From the NCBI RefSeq assembly GCF_031200575.1, contig NZ_CP133597.1, positions 1,178,001 through 1,242,000 on the forward strand: DNA of 64,000 nt, given 5' to 3'. Below the pieces are notes generated by a model. It ran no database searches and was not told the origin of the DNA. It saw nothing but the letters and a program-made list of their open reading frames with translations. Positions 19,109 to 28,429 of the stretch are shown here, piece after piece. Position numbers and translations under genes: made by a program. The first letter of the stretch is position 1; each line of letters opens with the position of its first letter. Source of the DNA: Ferroplasma sp. (GTDB lineage: Archaea; Thermoplasmatota; Thermoplasmata; Thermoplasmatales; Thermoplasmataceae).

Positions 19109-20179
19109 ATGAGAGTTTTATGGTTTGCCCACCGTGATATCAAACATCCAAAAGCCGGGGGAGCAGAAAGGACAATTTATGAGGTGGGAAAAAGATTGAC
19201 TAAATTAAATATAGACGTTCATTTAGTTACAGTAAATCCTGGCAATTTATTAAATTATGAGAATGTTGATGGAATAAAAACATATAGGATAAAAGGAAAC
19301 ATTAAAGCCCATCTAAGTGTTAAAAAAATGGTTAAAAAAATTGACCCTGATGTAATAATAGACGATATGGATCATGCCATTCCGTGGTGCTCCTCATGGT
19401 TTACCCATAAAAAAGTAATAGTATTTTTTAGGCATTTACATGCAAGGTCTTTACCAGGGCAGGTAAATATTTTTTTAGCTAAAATAATTACGCTTATTGA
19501 AAAAATGTATCCGTTTATATATAGAAATAATACATTTATAACAGAATCAGATACATCAGAAAACGATTTAATTCATTTAGGAATAAAAAGAGAAAATATA
19601 ATAAGAATACCTCCTGGTGTTGATTTAAATTTATTTCATCCCGGAGAGAAAATAAAAAATATACAGTTATTATATTTTGGCGGCCTTAGAAAATATAAGA
19701 GGCCAGAGTATGCTATAAAGGTTTATGAGGAATTACATAATGAAATACACAATTTAAAATTGGTTGTAACCGGCAACGGGCCAATGTTAAATAAACTTAA
19801 AGAAGATATAAAAAGTAAGAATTATAATATTGATTTTTTGGGTAAAATAAATTATAATAAACTATCAAAAATAATAAGTGAATCATGGGTTAATCTTCAT
19901 TTTTCAGTTACAGAAGGCTGGGGATTGTCAATACTGGAATCATCTGCATCAGGAACACCAAGTGTTGCCTTTAGAGTTCCCGGTGTTGTAGATACAATCA
20001 AAAATAATTTTAACGGTTTTTTAGTCGAGGATATTAGTGACTTTAAGGATAAAATATTGTATATTATTAAAAATGAGGATTTATTTATTAAAAATTCCAG
20101 AAAATTTGCAGAAAACTTTACATGGGATAAAACGGCTGAAATGTGGTATAAATTACTATGTAACGAAACCATACAATAA
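19109..20179 (+). CDS. GT4 family glycosyltransferase
   Basis: GT-B enzyme of 356 residues. Seen: AHRDIKHPKAGGAERTIYEV, the N-terminal glycine-rich acceptor loop, then VDLNLFHPGEK, the domain-2 start LLYFGGLRKYKRPEYAIK, and the donor motif EGWGLSILESSASGTPSVAF. Very AT-rich with poly-Lys/Ile codon bias, like the genes at 20209, 27097, 29905 and 31785, suggesting a separate origin from the gmd/per genes. The next gene follows after 29 bases but has its own T/A box. Confidence 0.88.
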   Translation: MRVLWFAHRDIKHPKAGGAERTIYEVGKRLTKLNIDVHLVTVNPGNLLNYENVDGIKTYRIKGNIKAHLSVKKMVKKIDPDVIIDDMDHAIPWCSSWFTHKKVIVFFRHLHARSLPGQVNIFLAKIITLIEKMYPFIYRNNTFITESDTSENDLIHLGIKRENIIRIPPGVDLNLFHPGEKIKNIQLLYFGGLRKYKRPEYAIKVYEELHNEIHNLKLVVTGNGPMLNKLKEDIKSKNYNIDFLGKINYNKLSKIISESWVNLHFSVTEGWGLSILESSASGTPSVAFRVPGVVDTIKNNFNGFLVEDISDFKDKILYIIKNEDLFIKNSRKFAENFTWDKTAEMWYKLLCNETIQ

Positions 20180-20208
20180 TTTTTATAACCAATTAAAATC
20201 AACAATAA

Positions 20209-21036
20209 ATGATTTCAATCGAGATGATAACCAAAAATGATAATAATATTAATAAATCCATAAATGCAATTTTAAATCAGGAATTTAAGGATCTTGAAAT
20301 TATTATAGTAGATTCTTCAATAGAAGATCATTATAAGGACTATGAAAGTATAAGTTGCATAAAATATATTCATGATGTTAATTCAAATTTTTTGAATGCA
20401 AGGTTTAATGCCAACAAGGTTGCTGGTGGAGACTATGTTTTATTATTAGATAGCACCAGAATCCTTGATAAGGATGTTTTAGCAAACTTAATAAATTTAG
20501 GTGAAAATAAAGATATGGTAATAATTCCTGAAATAAATAAATCTAAGTCAAAAATTTTAAATTATAATAAATGGGGAAAAATAGATATTAACTACGTTTT
20601 ATCAAACTGCAACCCTGTTAACGGTATTTTTTTACCTAGATTTTATAAGAAAAATATATTGGACGACGCATTCAACAGAGTTTTAAATAATATAAATAAA
20701 AATGAAATTAATAACATATGCTCGCTTGAAGATAGAATGTTGTATCTTGAGGCTTTAAAAATAAGTAATAAAATTGGCGTTTGTAAAAGTTACTTAATAC
20801 ATAGAGAATCAGAGTCATTAATGAATTATATTAAAAAATATTACAGATATGGTAAATGCAATTATTATGTATTTTCTAGAATATCACGTTATTCATATTT
20901 AGGTGACCCACGTGTAAAGATAGAGAATAAAGGAACTAGTATACATAAAAATTCTTTAAAAAATAAAATTTTATTTTTTATAAAGACTATTTCTTTTATT
21001 TTGGGATTTTTAAGTGCTAAATTTAAACATCAATAA
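20209..21036 (+). CDS. GT2-like glycosyltransferase with altered DxD
   Basis: Protein of 275 residues resembling GT2. Seen: SIEMITKNDNNINKSINAIL and IIIVDSSIEDHY at the N-terminus, AGGDYVLLLDSTRIL where the DxD normally lies (here D-S-T), then a basic C-terminal tail ending in the hydrophobic IKTISFILGFLSAKF. The loss of the second aspartate may mean changed metal use or reduced activity. tttttataacc about 24 bases upstream supports the ATG at 20209. Function beyond the fold is unknown. Confidence 0.65.
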   Translation: MISIEMITKNDNNINKSINAILNQEFKDLEIIIVDSSIEDHYKDYESISCIKYIHDVNSNFLNARFNANKVAGGDYVLLLDSTRILDKDVLANLINLGENKDMVIIPEINKSKSKILNYNKWGKIDINYVLSNCNPVNGIFLPRFYKKNILDDAFNRVLNNINKNEINNICSLEDRMLYLEALKISNKIGVCKSYLIHRESESLMNYIKKYYRYGKCNYYVFSRISRYSYLGDPRVKIENKGTSIHKNSLKNKILFFIKTISFILGFLSAKFKHQ

Positions 21037-21349
21037 AATTTTAATATTTAAGATATATCATATTTCCTTTAGCAACCAATAGATGCCGAGCAGTATCAAC
21101 AAAATTAAAATGCTGATATGACCAAACAACATATACTATTAACTATGTATATAATTGATAAAAATGTTTTGTGTAGAGAAAAGAAGATGGAGTATATACA
21201 GACTTATCATTGACATACTCGAGCTTTAATTATAATTTCTAGTTATTGAATTCCACTACATTAGCATACTGATTAATTACAATCTCATTGTAACTTTAGC
21301 AGTTGGTTATATAATAACACGGATCATTAGAGAATAATCAAACTTATAG
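21037..21349. other. Non-coding gap
   Basis: About 310 AT-rich bases between the GT2-like gene and the first insertion-sequence end. I see no credible gene, RNA or repeat here. Confidence 0.5.
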
Positions 21350-21549
21350 GTTGTGTACCATATTTTGTGTAAATATAAACCCCCTGTTACCAATGAAATG
21401 ATCATTAAATAACAGGGAGGAATACCTCTTCTGAACTCAAGGAGGTAATAAAATATGGAATATGACAATATAAACATATCGAATGTTGAGGAAGTAATAG
21501 AAGAGACAGTGATGTTGGATAGTGATTCTTAAACAAAAATCTTTCCATT

Positions 21550-22488
21550 TCATGAGACATTTATTATCGACCTCTTATAATAATTAATCTTTCTTCTTCT
21601 GTAACTATCTTTCAAATTCTTTAAAAATCCTCTGTAATATTCCCTGAAACTACTATCATTATTCCATTTACCTAAAAACTGCAAAGGTGAATAGTAATCA
21701 AGGGTAGAATGTGGCCTTATATTATTATAATCATAGAATGCATTCTCTATCATTATTTTACCTTCATTATAATTATTGATTTCATTGATCCATATATAAT
21801 CAGTTTTAATTGAATTATGGAAGCTTTCAATATCACCATTTTCCTCTGGTGTTTCCCTTTCTATGTATTCATGGTTAATTCCCATTATTTTAAGATAATT
21901 ATTGAACTCTTTAGATATGTACTGGGGACCATTATCTGTCCTCAATGTAATATTGTCAGGTACTATGCCATTGAATTTCCTTATAATAGCATCATCTATT
22001 GCATTTATTGCATCCTTAGCTGTGCATGATGTATTATAATTATAGCCATACCATTCCTTGGAGAATACATCCTTAATACACATTAAATAGGTCATTCCAT
22101 TGTTTGTTGGAATATAAGTAATATCTGTTTCAATCAGCATTTCAGGTCTATCAGCTTTTAATAATTTCAATCCCCTTCTATTCTTATGGTTATGCAATGG
22201 TAAAGTTAGATTATTATTCTTCATTATTTTATAAACTGTTTTCTTAGCTATATTTATACCTGAATTCCTTAATAATGCCCATATCCTGTTATAGCCATAG
22301 GTTATTCTTTCCTTGCATAGTTCTATTATTTTATCTATAATATTATTATCAATCCTTGTTATACGCCTATTATCTTCAATGTTTTCATGCTTTATTCTGT
22401 AATAGTATGTTATCCTGTTGATTCCAGAATAATAGCATGCTTTTTTTACTTCAATTCCATTATTAGTCATCTCATTCACCGAACTCAC
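21550..22488 (-). CDS. IS3-family transposase OrfB (DDE integrase)
   Basis: Integrase of 312 residues. Seen: HTH_21-like N-terminus CYYSGINRITYYYRIKHENIED, then an rve core with the first Asp in ETDITYIPTN, the second in LRTDNGPQYIS, and the Glu in ENGDIESFHNSIK at the 35-residue spacing. It ends with the WINEINNYNEG and YYSPLQFLGKW segments seen in all copies here. The start is GTG at 22488, placed directly behind GAGGAGG, so it is probably translated independently of OrfA rather than by frameshifting. Confidence 0.88.
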   Translation of the reverse strand: MSSVNEMTNNGIEVKKACYYSGINRITYYYRIKHENIEDNRRITRIDNNIIDKIIELCKERITYGYNRIWALLRNSGINIAKKTVYKIMKNNNLTLPLHNHKNRRGLKLLKADRPEMLIETDITYIPTNNGMTYLMCIKDVFSKEWYGYNYNTSCTAKDAINAIDDAIIRKFNGIVPDNITLRTDNGPQYISKEFNNYLKIMGINHEYIERETPEENGDIESFHNSIKTDYIWINEINNYNEGKIMIENAFYDYNNIRPHSTLDYYSPLQFLGKWNNDSSFREYYRGFLKNLKDSYRRRKINYYKRSIINVS

Positions 22489-22498
22489 CTTTTCCTCC

Positions 22499-22768
22499 TC
22501 ATATAATTTTTTTTAAAATTTCATTTGCTATTGTCATTTCGCCTATTATTGCCTTCAGGCTTTCATTCTCTTTCATTAAAGACTTGTCAGGATCCTTTCC
22601 TTCTAAGCCCTTTCTCCCACCTTCCAGGAACTGCTCCTTCCATTTATAAAATAACGATACTGCTATTCCATGCTCCCTGCATATCTCTGCTATTGCAATG
22701 TCAGGATTCTGGAATGGCTCCATTATAATATTGTATTTCTCCTCAGCTGTATATAATCGTCCCGGCAT
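22499..22768 (-). CDS. IS3-family OrfA, helix-turn-helix protein
   Basis: Transposase DNA-binding subunit of 89 residues: YTAEEKYNIIMEPFQ, then IAEICREHGIAVSLFYKWKEQF (HTH_Tnp_1), and a leucine-zipper-like tail with regularly spaced hydrophobics, ENESLKAIIGEMTIANEIL. It ends 10 bases before the OrfB start; the stop overlaps the OrfB Shine-Dalgarno region. It acts with OrfB to bind the element ends. Confidence 0.85.
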   Translation of the reverse strand: MPGRLYTAEEKYNIIMEPFQNPDIAIAEICREHGIAVSLFYKWKEQFLEGGRKGLEGKDPDKSLMKENESLKAIIGEMTIANEILKKII

Positions 22769-23136
22769 TTACATTACCTCCCTTATATATTTATATAAAT
22801 TATTCGTTATATATCTCTTTAGCTTTGTATAAGTTTAAACTATCCATAACCACTAGGGCAGTTATTGAGATTCTATGATTATCCTTCCAAGATTAGAAAT
22901 TCACTTAAATCAACCAATGAAATAGAAAGGTTGAATGGGGAAATAAGAAGGAGGATAAAAGTAGTATCATCATTCCCTGATGAGGATTCTGCAATGAAGA
23001 TATTCTATCTGAAATCAATAGAGTTCAATTCCAGGCATGCATTCAGGAAGATGAACAGATACTATAAATGCAATGACGAGATTAAAGAGATGTTCAACAA
23101 GAGGTACCCTTTATAAATACACATAATATGGTACAC

Positions 23137-23964
23137 GATCTGAAAATTGTCAAATTGGATATATAATATTTGTATATAAATATTTAATTAATAAAGTAAA
23201 ATAAGCATTGAGGATTTAATAGTACCATTATACTCCAGTGATCTATCAACAAGGAAGGTAACAGAAATATTAAGGGATATATTCAATAACCAATATCCAT
23301 AATCAAACAGTTTATACAATATTAAAAAACAATATAAGGTATATTAAAAAGGAAAAGGAAGAAACAATTAATCTCGATGAACTTCATTTCAAGAAATTAG
23401 AAGACTTATCAATGAAGAAAACAACCAATGTGAATAAACTTGCAGGCAATGTTAAAGCGCATTGTGATTCGTCAAATTTAATATTCCAGAGAGGCATAAA
23501 AGAATGTTAAGTACAGGTTTTTATAGGAGGAGAAATATACATTTAGCATCATTTTTTGTGCAACATCTGAAATTACTACAAAATTGCATGCTATTATATT
23601 CAACCTAACAGTATCATCACATAACCTGTTTCAGGCGTACTAGATGTTCTCAGCTTTTACTATTTTTCTGGTATGGAGAATGTCTAATCCATCTTCCTGT
23701 TCACGGAATAAAATTATTTATGTTCGTTCCTGCTTTACTGTTCATGTTCTACTTTATAATCAATTACACCGCTTTATTTATCGTTATAACATGAATATCA
23801 TCGAATACATAGCCTTAGATTATATAAGGGTCATAGTGAAAATTTACAAAAATTTAAGGTGATTTCTAACAGTATTAACAAGATTCTGTGATGCCCAAGA
23901 ATAATTAGAAAGACACCACAACTATAGTAAAATAATTTAAATAGGACTTTTATATCAATATTTA
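23137..23964. other. Decayed insertion-sequence debris, no intact gene
   Basis: Bases 23221-23310 read VPLYSSDLSTRKVTEILRDI in one frame, a short transposase-like N-terminal fragment of uncertain family. It is followed by an IS110 C-terminal relic (23311-23533). From 23534 to about 23930 nothing recognisable is seen. A T/A box aatttaaata at 23933-23942 is about 27 bases before the TTG start of the next gene. Confidence 0.45.
23311..23533 (+). mobile_element. IS110 right-end relic (copy H)
   Basis: Aligns by eye with the 3' ends of the other IS110 copies: ...LDELHFKKLEDLSMKK..., then SSNLIFQRGIKEC and a TAA. The right end is GGTTTTTATAGGA, against GGTTTTTCATAGGA elsewhere. The protein part is degenerate and the 5' three quarters are gone. 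The right flank contains AAATATAC (see findings). Confidence 0.65.
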
Positions 23965-26900
23965 TTGATTAAAATCAAACTTGCTGACAAAACATCATTA
24001 AAAAAATGGTTCAAATATTATTATATTGATATAATCATAATTTTTATTATACCTTTAGTCTCATTATGGGGATTTCTATTCTTTCCAGGCTATTATTTTT
24101 ACGCCGATCAGGGATGGCCTCTATCAAACTACGTTTACGCAAACGGGATATTATCCTTAAATTCTTTAAGCGGCTTTAGTTTTTCTAGATTGGTAATCGA
24201 TTGGCCATATTATATAATAACGCTATTCACCAAGAACGTGGAAATAACTGAAAGAATATTCATTTATTATACATTTGTCCTTTACACCTTTTTTGCATAT
24301 ATACTGGCATCTATGATAACATCAAAATTATTAAAAACTAATAATAAATATGAAATTAAATTAATCAAATTTATCATCGTTTTGTTCATATTTTCAAATT
24401 TTACGGCTTTGAATTTAAATGCAGATGGTGGAAGTTATTCTGATGGGTTAAATATAATATTTATCGCTATGATACTATTCGCTTTTATTGCATGGAAAAA
24501 TATGCGCCTTGCATTTCTGCTCTCTACGTTACTCCTTGCAGTATCCATTCTGGTAGAGCCAGATTATACAACATTTTACATATTATCTATACTGGGCGGG
24601 AGTATAATCTCAGGAATAGTTAACAGGGACTTTATCTATAGATTCAAATATGCATTGCTTTCTATATTTTCTATCATTATTCCGGCGTTATTCATTATAT
24701 ATGGTATGTATATAACGTCAAGTACTGTATCTACCATCTCAACTTTTGGGGCCCTAAGGGTTTATAATTATGGAACAATAGCTTTTTTTAGTGGCAACAT
24801 AAAACCTCTATATCCGCTTATACTTATAGGTCATTTATGGTCAACCATAGTCTATGCACCGCCCAATATTTTACTGTATGGTAATAAGATAAGCAGTGTT
24901 AAGGCTTTAATGTATCCATCGCAGTTGCTGCTTCCATCTGGAGTTGTAACCACCCTCTGGTTATTTACATTAATTATGATACCTGTTTTATCATTGATAT
25001 CAATAATTTTTAAACAATCAAGAAAAGTAGCATTCCCGGTAATCATACTATTTTTAATATTTTATATTATGTCTCTTGTATACTATATTAAACCCTTATA
25101 TGACCTAGAATACTATTTAACAACTCTTCCATTAATTGGGGGTTCTATAGGAACCACACTTTCACTTCCAGGCCATGTAATAAATGTAATGGCAGGGATG
25201 TATTATATTCTGCTTTCGGTAACATTGATAGAACTATTTAATAAAGCCAGAGGATTCTCTCCGACAATAAAATACAATGAAGAAGCTAATGACTCAGAAA
25301 GAAGAAATAAACTAAATATTGTTATAAAAAATATTTCTGTTAATAAAAAACAGGTAAAGGTTATTATTGTAATTTTTATAACTTTTGTAATATTATTCTC
25401 TGGATGGCAGGCATTTGATGGAACATTTTATCCGGCAAGAGCACCGGATTCTACCTATGGAAATCATGTAGCTAATATAGGTGGATTTACACCAATACAA
25501 GTGAACAGCAGTGTTATATATGCTTATAATTTAATATCGTCCCAGAAATCGGATTTCAACATATTATGGATAGGCGGACCTGAATACAATAACAGGGTTT
25601 ACGAATCCCCACATCCCACTACTAGCATTCCTGATCTATCTTATATAACATCCAATAATATGACCTATGATTTTTACTATAATTTATTGGATTCAAACAC
25701 ACAATATGTTGTTATTTCAAATCAGGATATAGTAAAAAATGCTGCAAATATTTATGAGGATACATTCTCGGATGCTGGCTTCAATAACTTTTCCAAAGCA
25801 AAGGCATTTATGGACAACGTACCGGGATTAGAGGAGATATATAATAAAAATTCGGTTATAATCTACCAGGTTAATGGATTTTCAAGCATGTATAATTCAA
25901 ACATGCTGATACACTGTAATGTTAGCAATCCTGACTATTCAGCGTTGCCGTATCTTTTTAAGACTATGGGCTATAACACTTCACTAACAAATAGTGATAA
26001 TGGGATTACCATTTTATTCAATAATAATACGGGTAATGATGTTGACACTCCAGCCTATCTGGCATCCCACCTTATTAAAATAAATAACAGTAAATCTTTT
26101 AACTTAAATTCTAGTGAATCCATTAGAGGTGCCGGGCACAATTATGGCACAGGACTTTATAATAATTATACATTAACCTTATGGAGCAATAATGAAACGT
26201 ATTATAATTATAGCAATAGTATTACAAATATTCATATGACCGGTGGTTATGGTTCAGGAACAAGCATATCGTATAATGGTTCTTTCAATAATGGGCCCGG
26301 AGGATTTTATGATAATAACAATTATATAAAATTAAATGTCACATTTTATGCAAAATCAAGCGTTAATGGAAGAGATACAATTCTATTTATGGGAGAACCT
26401 AAAACCAATATAAATACAGACAATGTCTATTATGGTATAAGTTTTAACGTTACCAATACCTATAAAAAATATACTTTTTCATACACATTTACCAGCGCTA
26501 AACAATATTTGAATTTCAGGTTATATGATTATAACCCCGGAACATTTTATGTAAAAAATCTCAGCACCGAATATACAGTACTCCCAAGCATTGTAGAAAA
26601 TTCTTCAATGCCATTTGGCAACTACGTTGTTTTAAACAATACATTATTGAAAGGAGGAAACAAAACAGCATTAATATTTATGAAAAACAACACCAGTAAT
26701 AATTTTGAGTGGCTAAAATTCAATTATTCTAAAGGCCTTTATATAAAAAATAAAACTGATGTTGCCGCACTTGTACTTTTAAACAATGAAAGTATTTTGG
26801 AGCAGAAAAATACATCTTATATAGTTTCCATAGACCCAAGCCTTAGGGATTATGAATTAAAATATAACAATAAGTACTACAAACCCATTCCCGGAATTTA

Positions 26901-27072
26901 TGGAGACAGCATATACATATTACCAGGGAATATAAGCTCTCTGAATAATGCCAAGATAATTGTTAAAGGAGAGGCATTAATGGATGCATTCTATATAGGC
27001 ATCATATTTTATTTGATAGCATTAACCTATTTCATGATAGATATATATAGAAAAAATAGAGGAAATTTTTAA
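23965..27072 (+). CDS. Very large polytopic membrane protein with extracellular domain, GT-C-like candidate
   Basis: Protein of 1035 residues. Residues ~20-480 hold about a dozen membrane helices. The first external loop carries YYFYADQGWPLSNYV, where an acidic residue sits as in GT-C glycosyltransferases. Residues ~490-1000 form a hydrophilic Asn/Ser/Tyr-rich ectodomain with many N-x-S/T sites (NNYTL, NETYYNYSNS, NNTLL), and a final helix DAFYIGIIFYLIALTYFMID anchors the C-terminus. No family name is certain. Size, topology and neighbours suggest a surface-glycan polymerase or lipid-sugar dependent transferase, but this is inference. Start TTG 23965 fits the upstream T/A box. Confidence 0.6.
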   Translation: MIKIKLADKTSLKKWFKYYYIDIIIIFIIPLVSLWGFLFFPGYYFYADQGWPLSNYVYANGILSLNSLSGFSFSRLVIDWPYYIITLFTKNVEITERIFIYYTFVLYTFFAYILASMITSKLLKTNNKYEIKLIKFIIVLFIFSNFTALNLNADGGSYSDGLNIIFIAMILFAFIAWKNMRLAFLLSTLLLAVSILVEPDYTTFYILSILGGSIISGIVNRDFIYRFKYALLSIFSIIIPALFIIYGMYITSSTVSTISTFGALRVYNYGTIAFFSGNIKPLYPLILIGHLWSTIVYAPPNILLYGNKISSVKALMYPSQLLLPSGVVTTLWLFTLIMIPVLSLISIIFKQSRKVAFPVIILFLIFYIMSLVYYIKPLYDLEYYLTTLPLIGGSIGTTLSLPGHVINVMAGMYYILLSVTLIELFNKARGFSPTIKYNEEANDSERRNKLNIVIKNISVNKKQVKVIIVIFITFVILFSGWQAFDGTFYPARAPDSTYGNHVANIGGFTPIQVNSSVIYAYNLISSQKSDFNILWIGGPEYNNRVYESPHPTTSIPDLSYITSNNMTYDFYYNLLDSNTQYVVISNQDIVKNAANIYEDTFSDAGFNNFSKAKAFMDNVPGLEEIYNKNSVIIYQVNGFSSMYNSNMLIHCNVSNPDYSALPYLFKTMGYNTSLTNSDNGITILFNNNTGNDVDTPAYLASHLIKINNSKSFNLNSSESIRGAGHNYGTGLYNNYTLTLWSNNETYYNYSNSITNIHMTGGYGSGTSISYNGSFNNGPGGFYDNNNYIKLNVTFYAKSSVNGRDTILFMGEPKTNINTDNVYYGISFNVTNTYKKYTFSYTFTSAKQYLNFRLYDYNPGTFYVKNLSTEYTVLPSIVENSSMPFGNYVVLNNTLLKGGNKTALIFMKNNTSNNFEWLKFNYSKGLYIKNKTDVAALVLLNNESILEQKNTSYIVSIDPSLRDYELKYNNKYYKPIPGIYGDSIYILPGNISSLNNAKIIVKGEALMDAFYIGIIFYLIALTYFMIDIYRKNRGNF

Positions 27073-27078
27073 TATTTA
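27066..27078 (+). promoter_or_regulatory. TATA box for GT4 gene at 27097
   Basis: tttttaatattta overlaps the end of the upstream gene and is centred about 25 bases before the ATG at 27097, so the GT4 gene can be transcribed on its own. Confidence 0.5.
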
Positions 27079-27096
27079 CTTTCAATTAAGTAAAAA

Positions 27097-28131
27097 ATGG
27101 ATAAACATATTTTTCTATTGAACGATCAAACAAAGTATACAGGCATTAGCAATGTAACTATGGATATACATAGCTCTGTTGATAATACAACAATAATATC
27201 TCTAATTATGAATAGTAAAAAATCAAAAAAAGATTTTTATGGTGAAGGTTATTACGGATTAAAGGCATCAAATATACAGTTATGGCCAATTAATGCGTAT
27301 TTTCAAAAATATATTTATAAAAATATATACAATGAAATTTCATTGAATAACAATTATATAATACATTATTTAAATATGTCCATATATCCGGTTATAAATG
27401 TAAATTCAATAATAACAATACATGACCTTTTTGCGGTTAATAAAAAATCTAATAAAAATAAAATATATTCATCTATAATACAGAGAAATTTAAAAAAATA
27501 TAAAAAATTTAATTTTGTTCACACCGTAAGTAATACTGTAAAAAAATGTTGTGAGACTTATGGTTTTGATGGGAAAATAGTTACTATTTATCCTCCTGTT
27601 ACTAAAGGAATATATAAAATGAACAACAAAAATGAATTAAGGAAAAAATATAATATACCAATAGATAAAAAGGTTATAATTAATGTTTCTAATAATTTCG
27701 AATATAAAAATACAAATATGTTAAAACCCATAATGGAAAAACTTGGTAATGATTATTATCTAATACATGTAGGTTCTGATATTAATACTGGAAGAGTATT
27801 CAAAAATATTGATGTTATCATACTAAATGAATTATATAATTTATCAGACATTGCCTTATTACCGTCATCGAGAGAAGGATTTGGGATTCCATATGTAGAA
27901 GCAATGGCCACGGGATTACCAGTTGTTGCTTCAGATATTGATATTGCAAGGGAGATATGTGGTGGTGCCGGTATATTTTCAGAAATTAATGTAAACTCTT
28001 TTGTAAATAGCATAAGAAATATTGAGCATGATAAATATCCAAAAAAATCTTTAGAAAGATGTAGAATATTCAACCATAACGAATTTAAATCTAATATTAT
28101 TAAGTTATATTCTACTCTATTATTGAAATAA
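27097..28131 (+). CDS. GT4 family glycosyltransferase
   Basis: GT-B enzyme of 344 residues. Seen: TGISNVTMDIH loop, IITIHDLFAVNKKS, HTVSNTVKKCCETYG, domain 2 from KVIINVSNNFEYKNTNM, and donor motif EGFGIPYVEAMATGLPVVASDID (E-x7-E). Clearly paralogous to the proteins at 11943 and 13314. Extremely AT-rich, with long runs of Lys, Asn and Ile codons. Located 25 bases after the giant membrane protein; specificity unknown. Confidence 0.88.
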   Translation: MDKHIFLLNDQTKYTGISNVTMDIHSSVDNTTIISLIMNSKKSKKDFYGEGYYGLKASNIQLWPINAYFQKYIYKNIYNEISLNNNYIIHYLNMSIYPVINVNSIITIHDLFAVNKKSNKNKIYSSIIQRNLKKYKKFNFVHTVSNTVKKCCETYGFDGKIVTIYPPVTKGIYKMNNKNELRKKYNIPIDKKVIINVSNNFEYKNTNMLKPIMEKLGNDYYLIHVGSDINTGRVFKNIDVIILNELYNLSDIALLPSSREGFGIPYVEAMATGLPVVASDIDIAREICGGAGIFSEINVNSFVNSIRNIEHDKYPKKSLERCRIFNHNEFKSNIIKLYSTLLLK

Positions 28132-28230
28132 TGTAATTAGTTTGCTGTAAAATTAAAATGATCCTACATCATTCATATTTGAAGACGTGAAAAAATGCGT
28201 GACTAACTAGAAATCATAGAGTGTGGGGCA

Positions 28231-28395
28231 CTATTTCTCGTCCTTTGTTATTATTAAATAAACTCTCCTGCCAAGGAATTCCTTGGGGCAATCCACCTTT
28301 GCTCCCGATCCGAACTTCGTGACCTTTCTCTCTATGACACCATAGATTCCTTTTATTGTGAACTCTGTTGTCTCCTCAATCTTTACATTGTTCAT
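28231..28395 (-). CDS. Small transposon-encoded DUF2080-like protein
   Basis: Frame of 54 residues from ATG 28395 to TAG 28231. It starts MNNVKIEETTEF, then GIYGVIERKVTKFGSGAKVD and CPKEFLGRRVYLIITKDEK. The pattern 'xVTKFGxxAKVDxPKExxGRRVxxII' is that of the DUF2080 putative transposon-encoded proteins of archaea, probably an AbrB/SpoVT-like DNA-binding fold. It is divergent from the transposase with only about 34 bases between the two starts, so it could repress or assist that transposase. Confidence 0.75.
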   Translation of the reverse strand: MNNVKIEETTEFTIKGIYGVIERKVTKFGSGAKVDCPKEFLGRRVYLIITKDEK

Positions 28396-28400
28396 AGTAA

Positions 28401-28420
28401 TGTATATATATTATATATAT
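28401..28420. promoter_or_regulatory. Shared divergent T/A promoter of the DUF2080 element
   Basis: An alternating TA block lies between the ATG at 28430 (plus) and the ATG at 28395 (minus), close enough to serve either as a TATA box. Confidence 0.45.
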
Positions 28421-28429
28421 AACTATCTA

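Larger units (their letters stand above)
21510..22852 (-). mobile_element. IS3-family element, copy A (complete)
   Basis: Length 1343 bp with imperfect ends TGATGTTGGATAGT (left) and TGGTTATGGATAGT (right, read inward). It encodes an OrfA helix-turn-helix protein and an OrfB DDE integrase, both intact. Flanks are gacag on the left and ctagg on the right, so no target duplication is visible. The left 490 bases of copy C (41371 onward) are nearly identical. Confidence 0.85.
21350..23136 (+). mobile_element. IS256-family element relic, interrupted by an IS3 copy
   Basis: Terminal inverted repeats are visible. GTGTACCATATT begins at about 21353, and its mirror is AATATGGTACAC ending at 23136. 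The transposase begins at ATG 21455 behind a GGAGGT Shine-Dalgarno at about 21439-21445, but only ~18 codons survive before the IS3 copy at 21510. The C-terminus resumes after 22852 and ends at 23116; it carries NEIERLNGEIRRRIKVVSSFPD, the Mutator-type signature. Roughly 250 middle codons are absent, so the interruption came with a deletion or recombination. No target duplication is seen. Confidence 0.75.

Noticed and set aside
22499-22510. An A8 run at the OrfA end of the IS3 elements as a programmed -1 frameshift site making an OrfAB fusion.
   Set aside because: OrfB lies in the +1 frame relative to OrfA, not -1, and has its own GTG start right behind GAGGAGG. Independent initiation explains it better.
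22865-23116. A free-standing 83-residue gene.
   Set aside because: It is the C-terminal piece of an IS256-type transposase (NEIERLNGEIRRR) ending next to the element's terminal repeat, not an independent gene.
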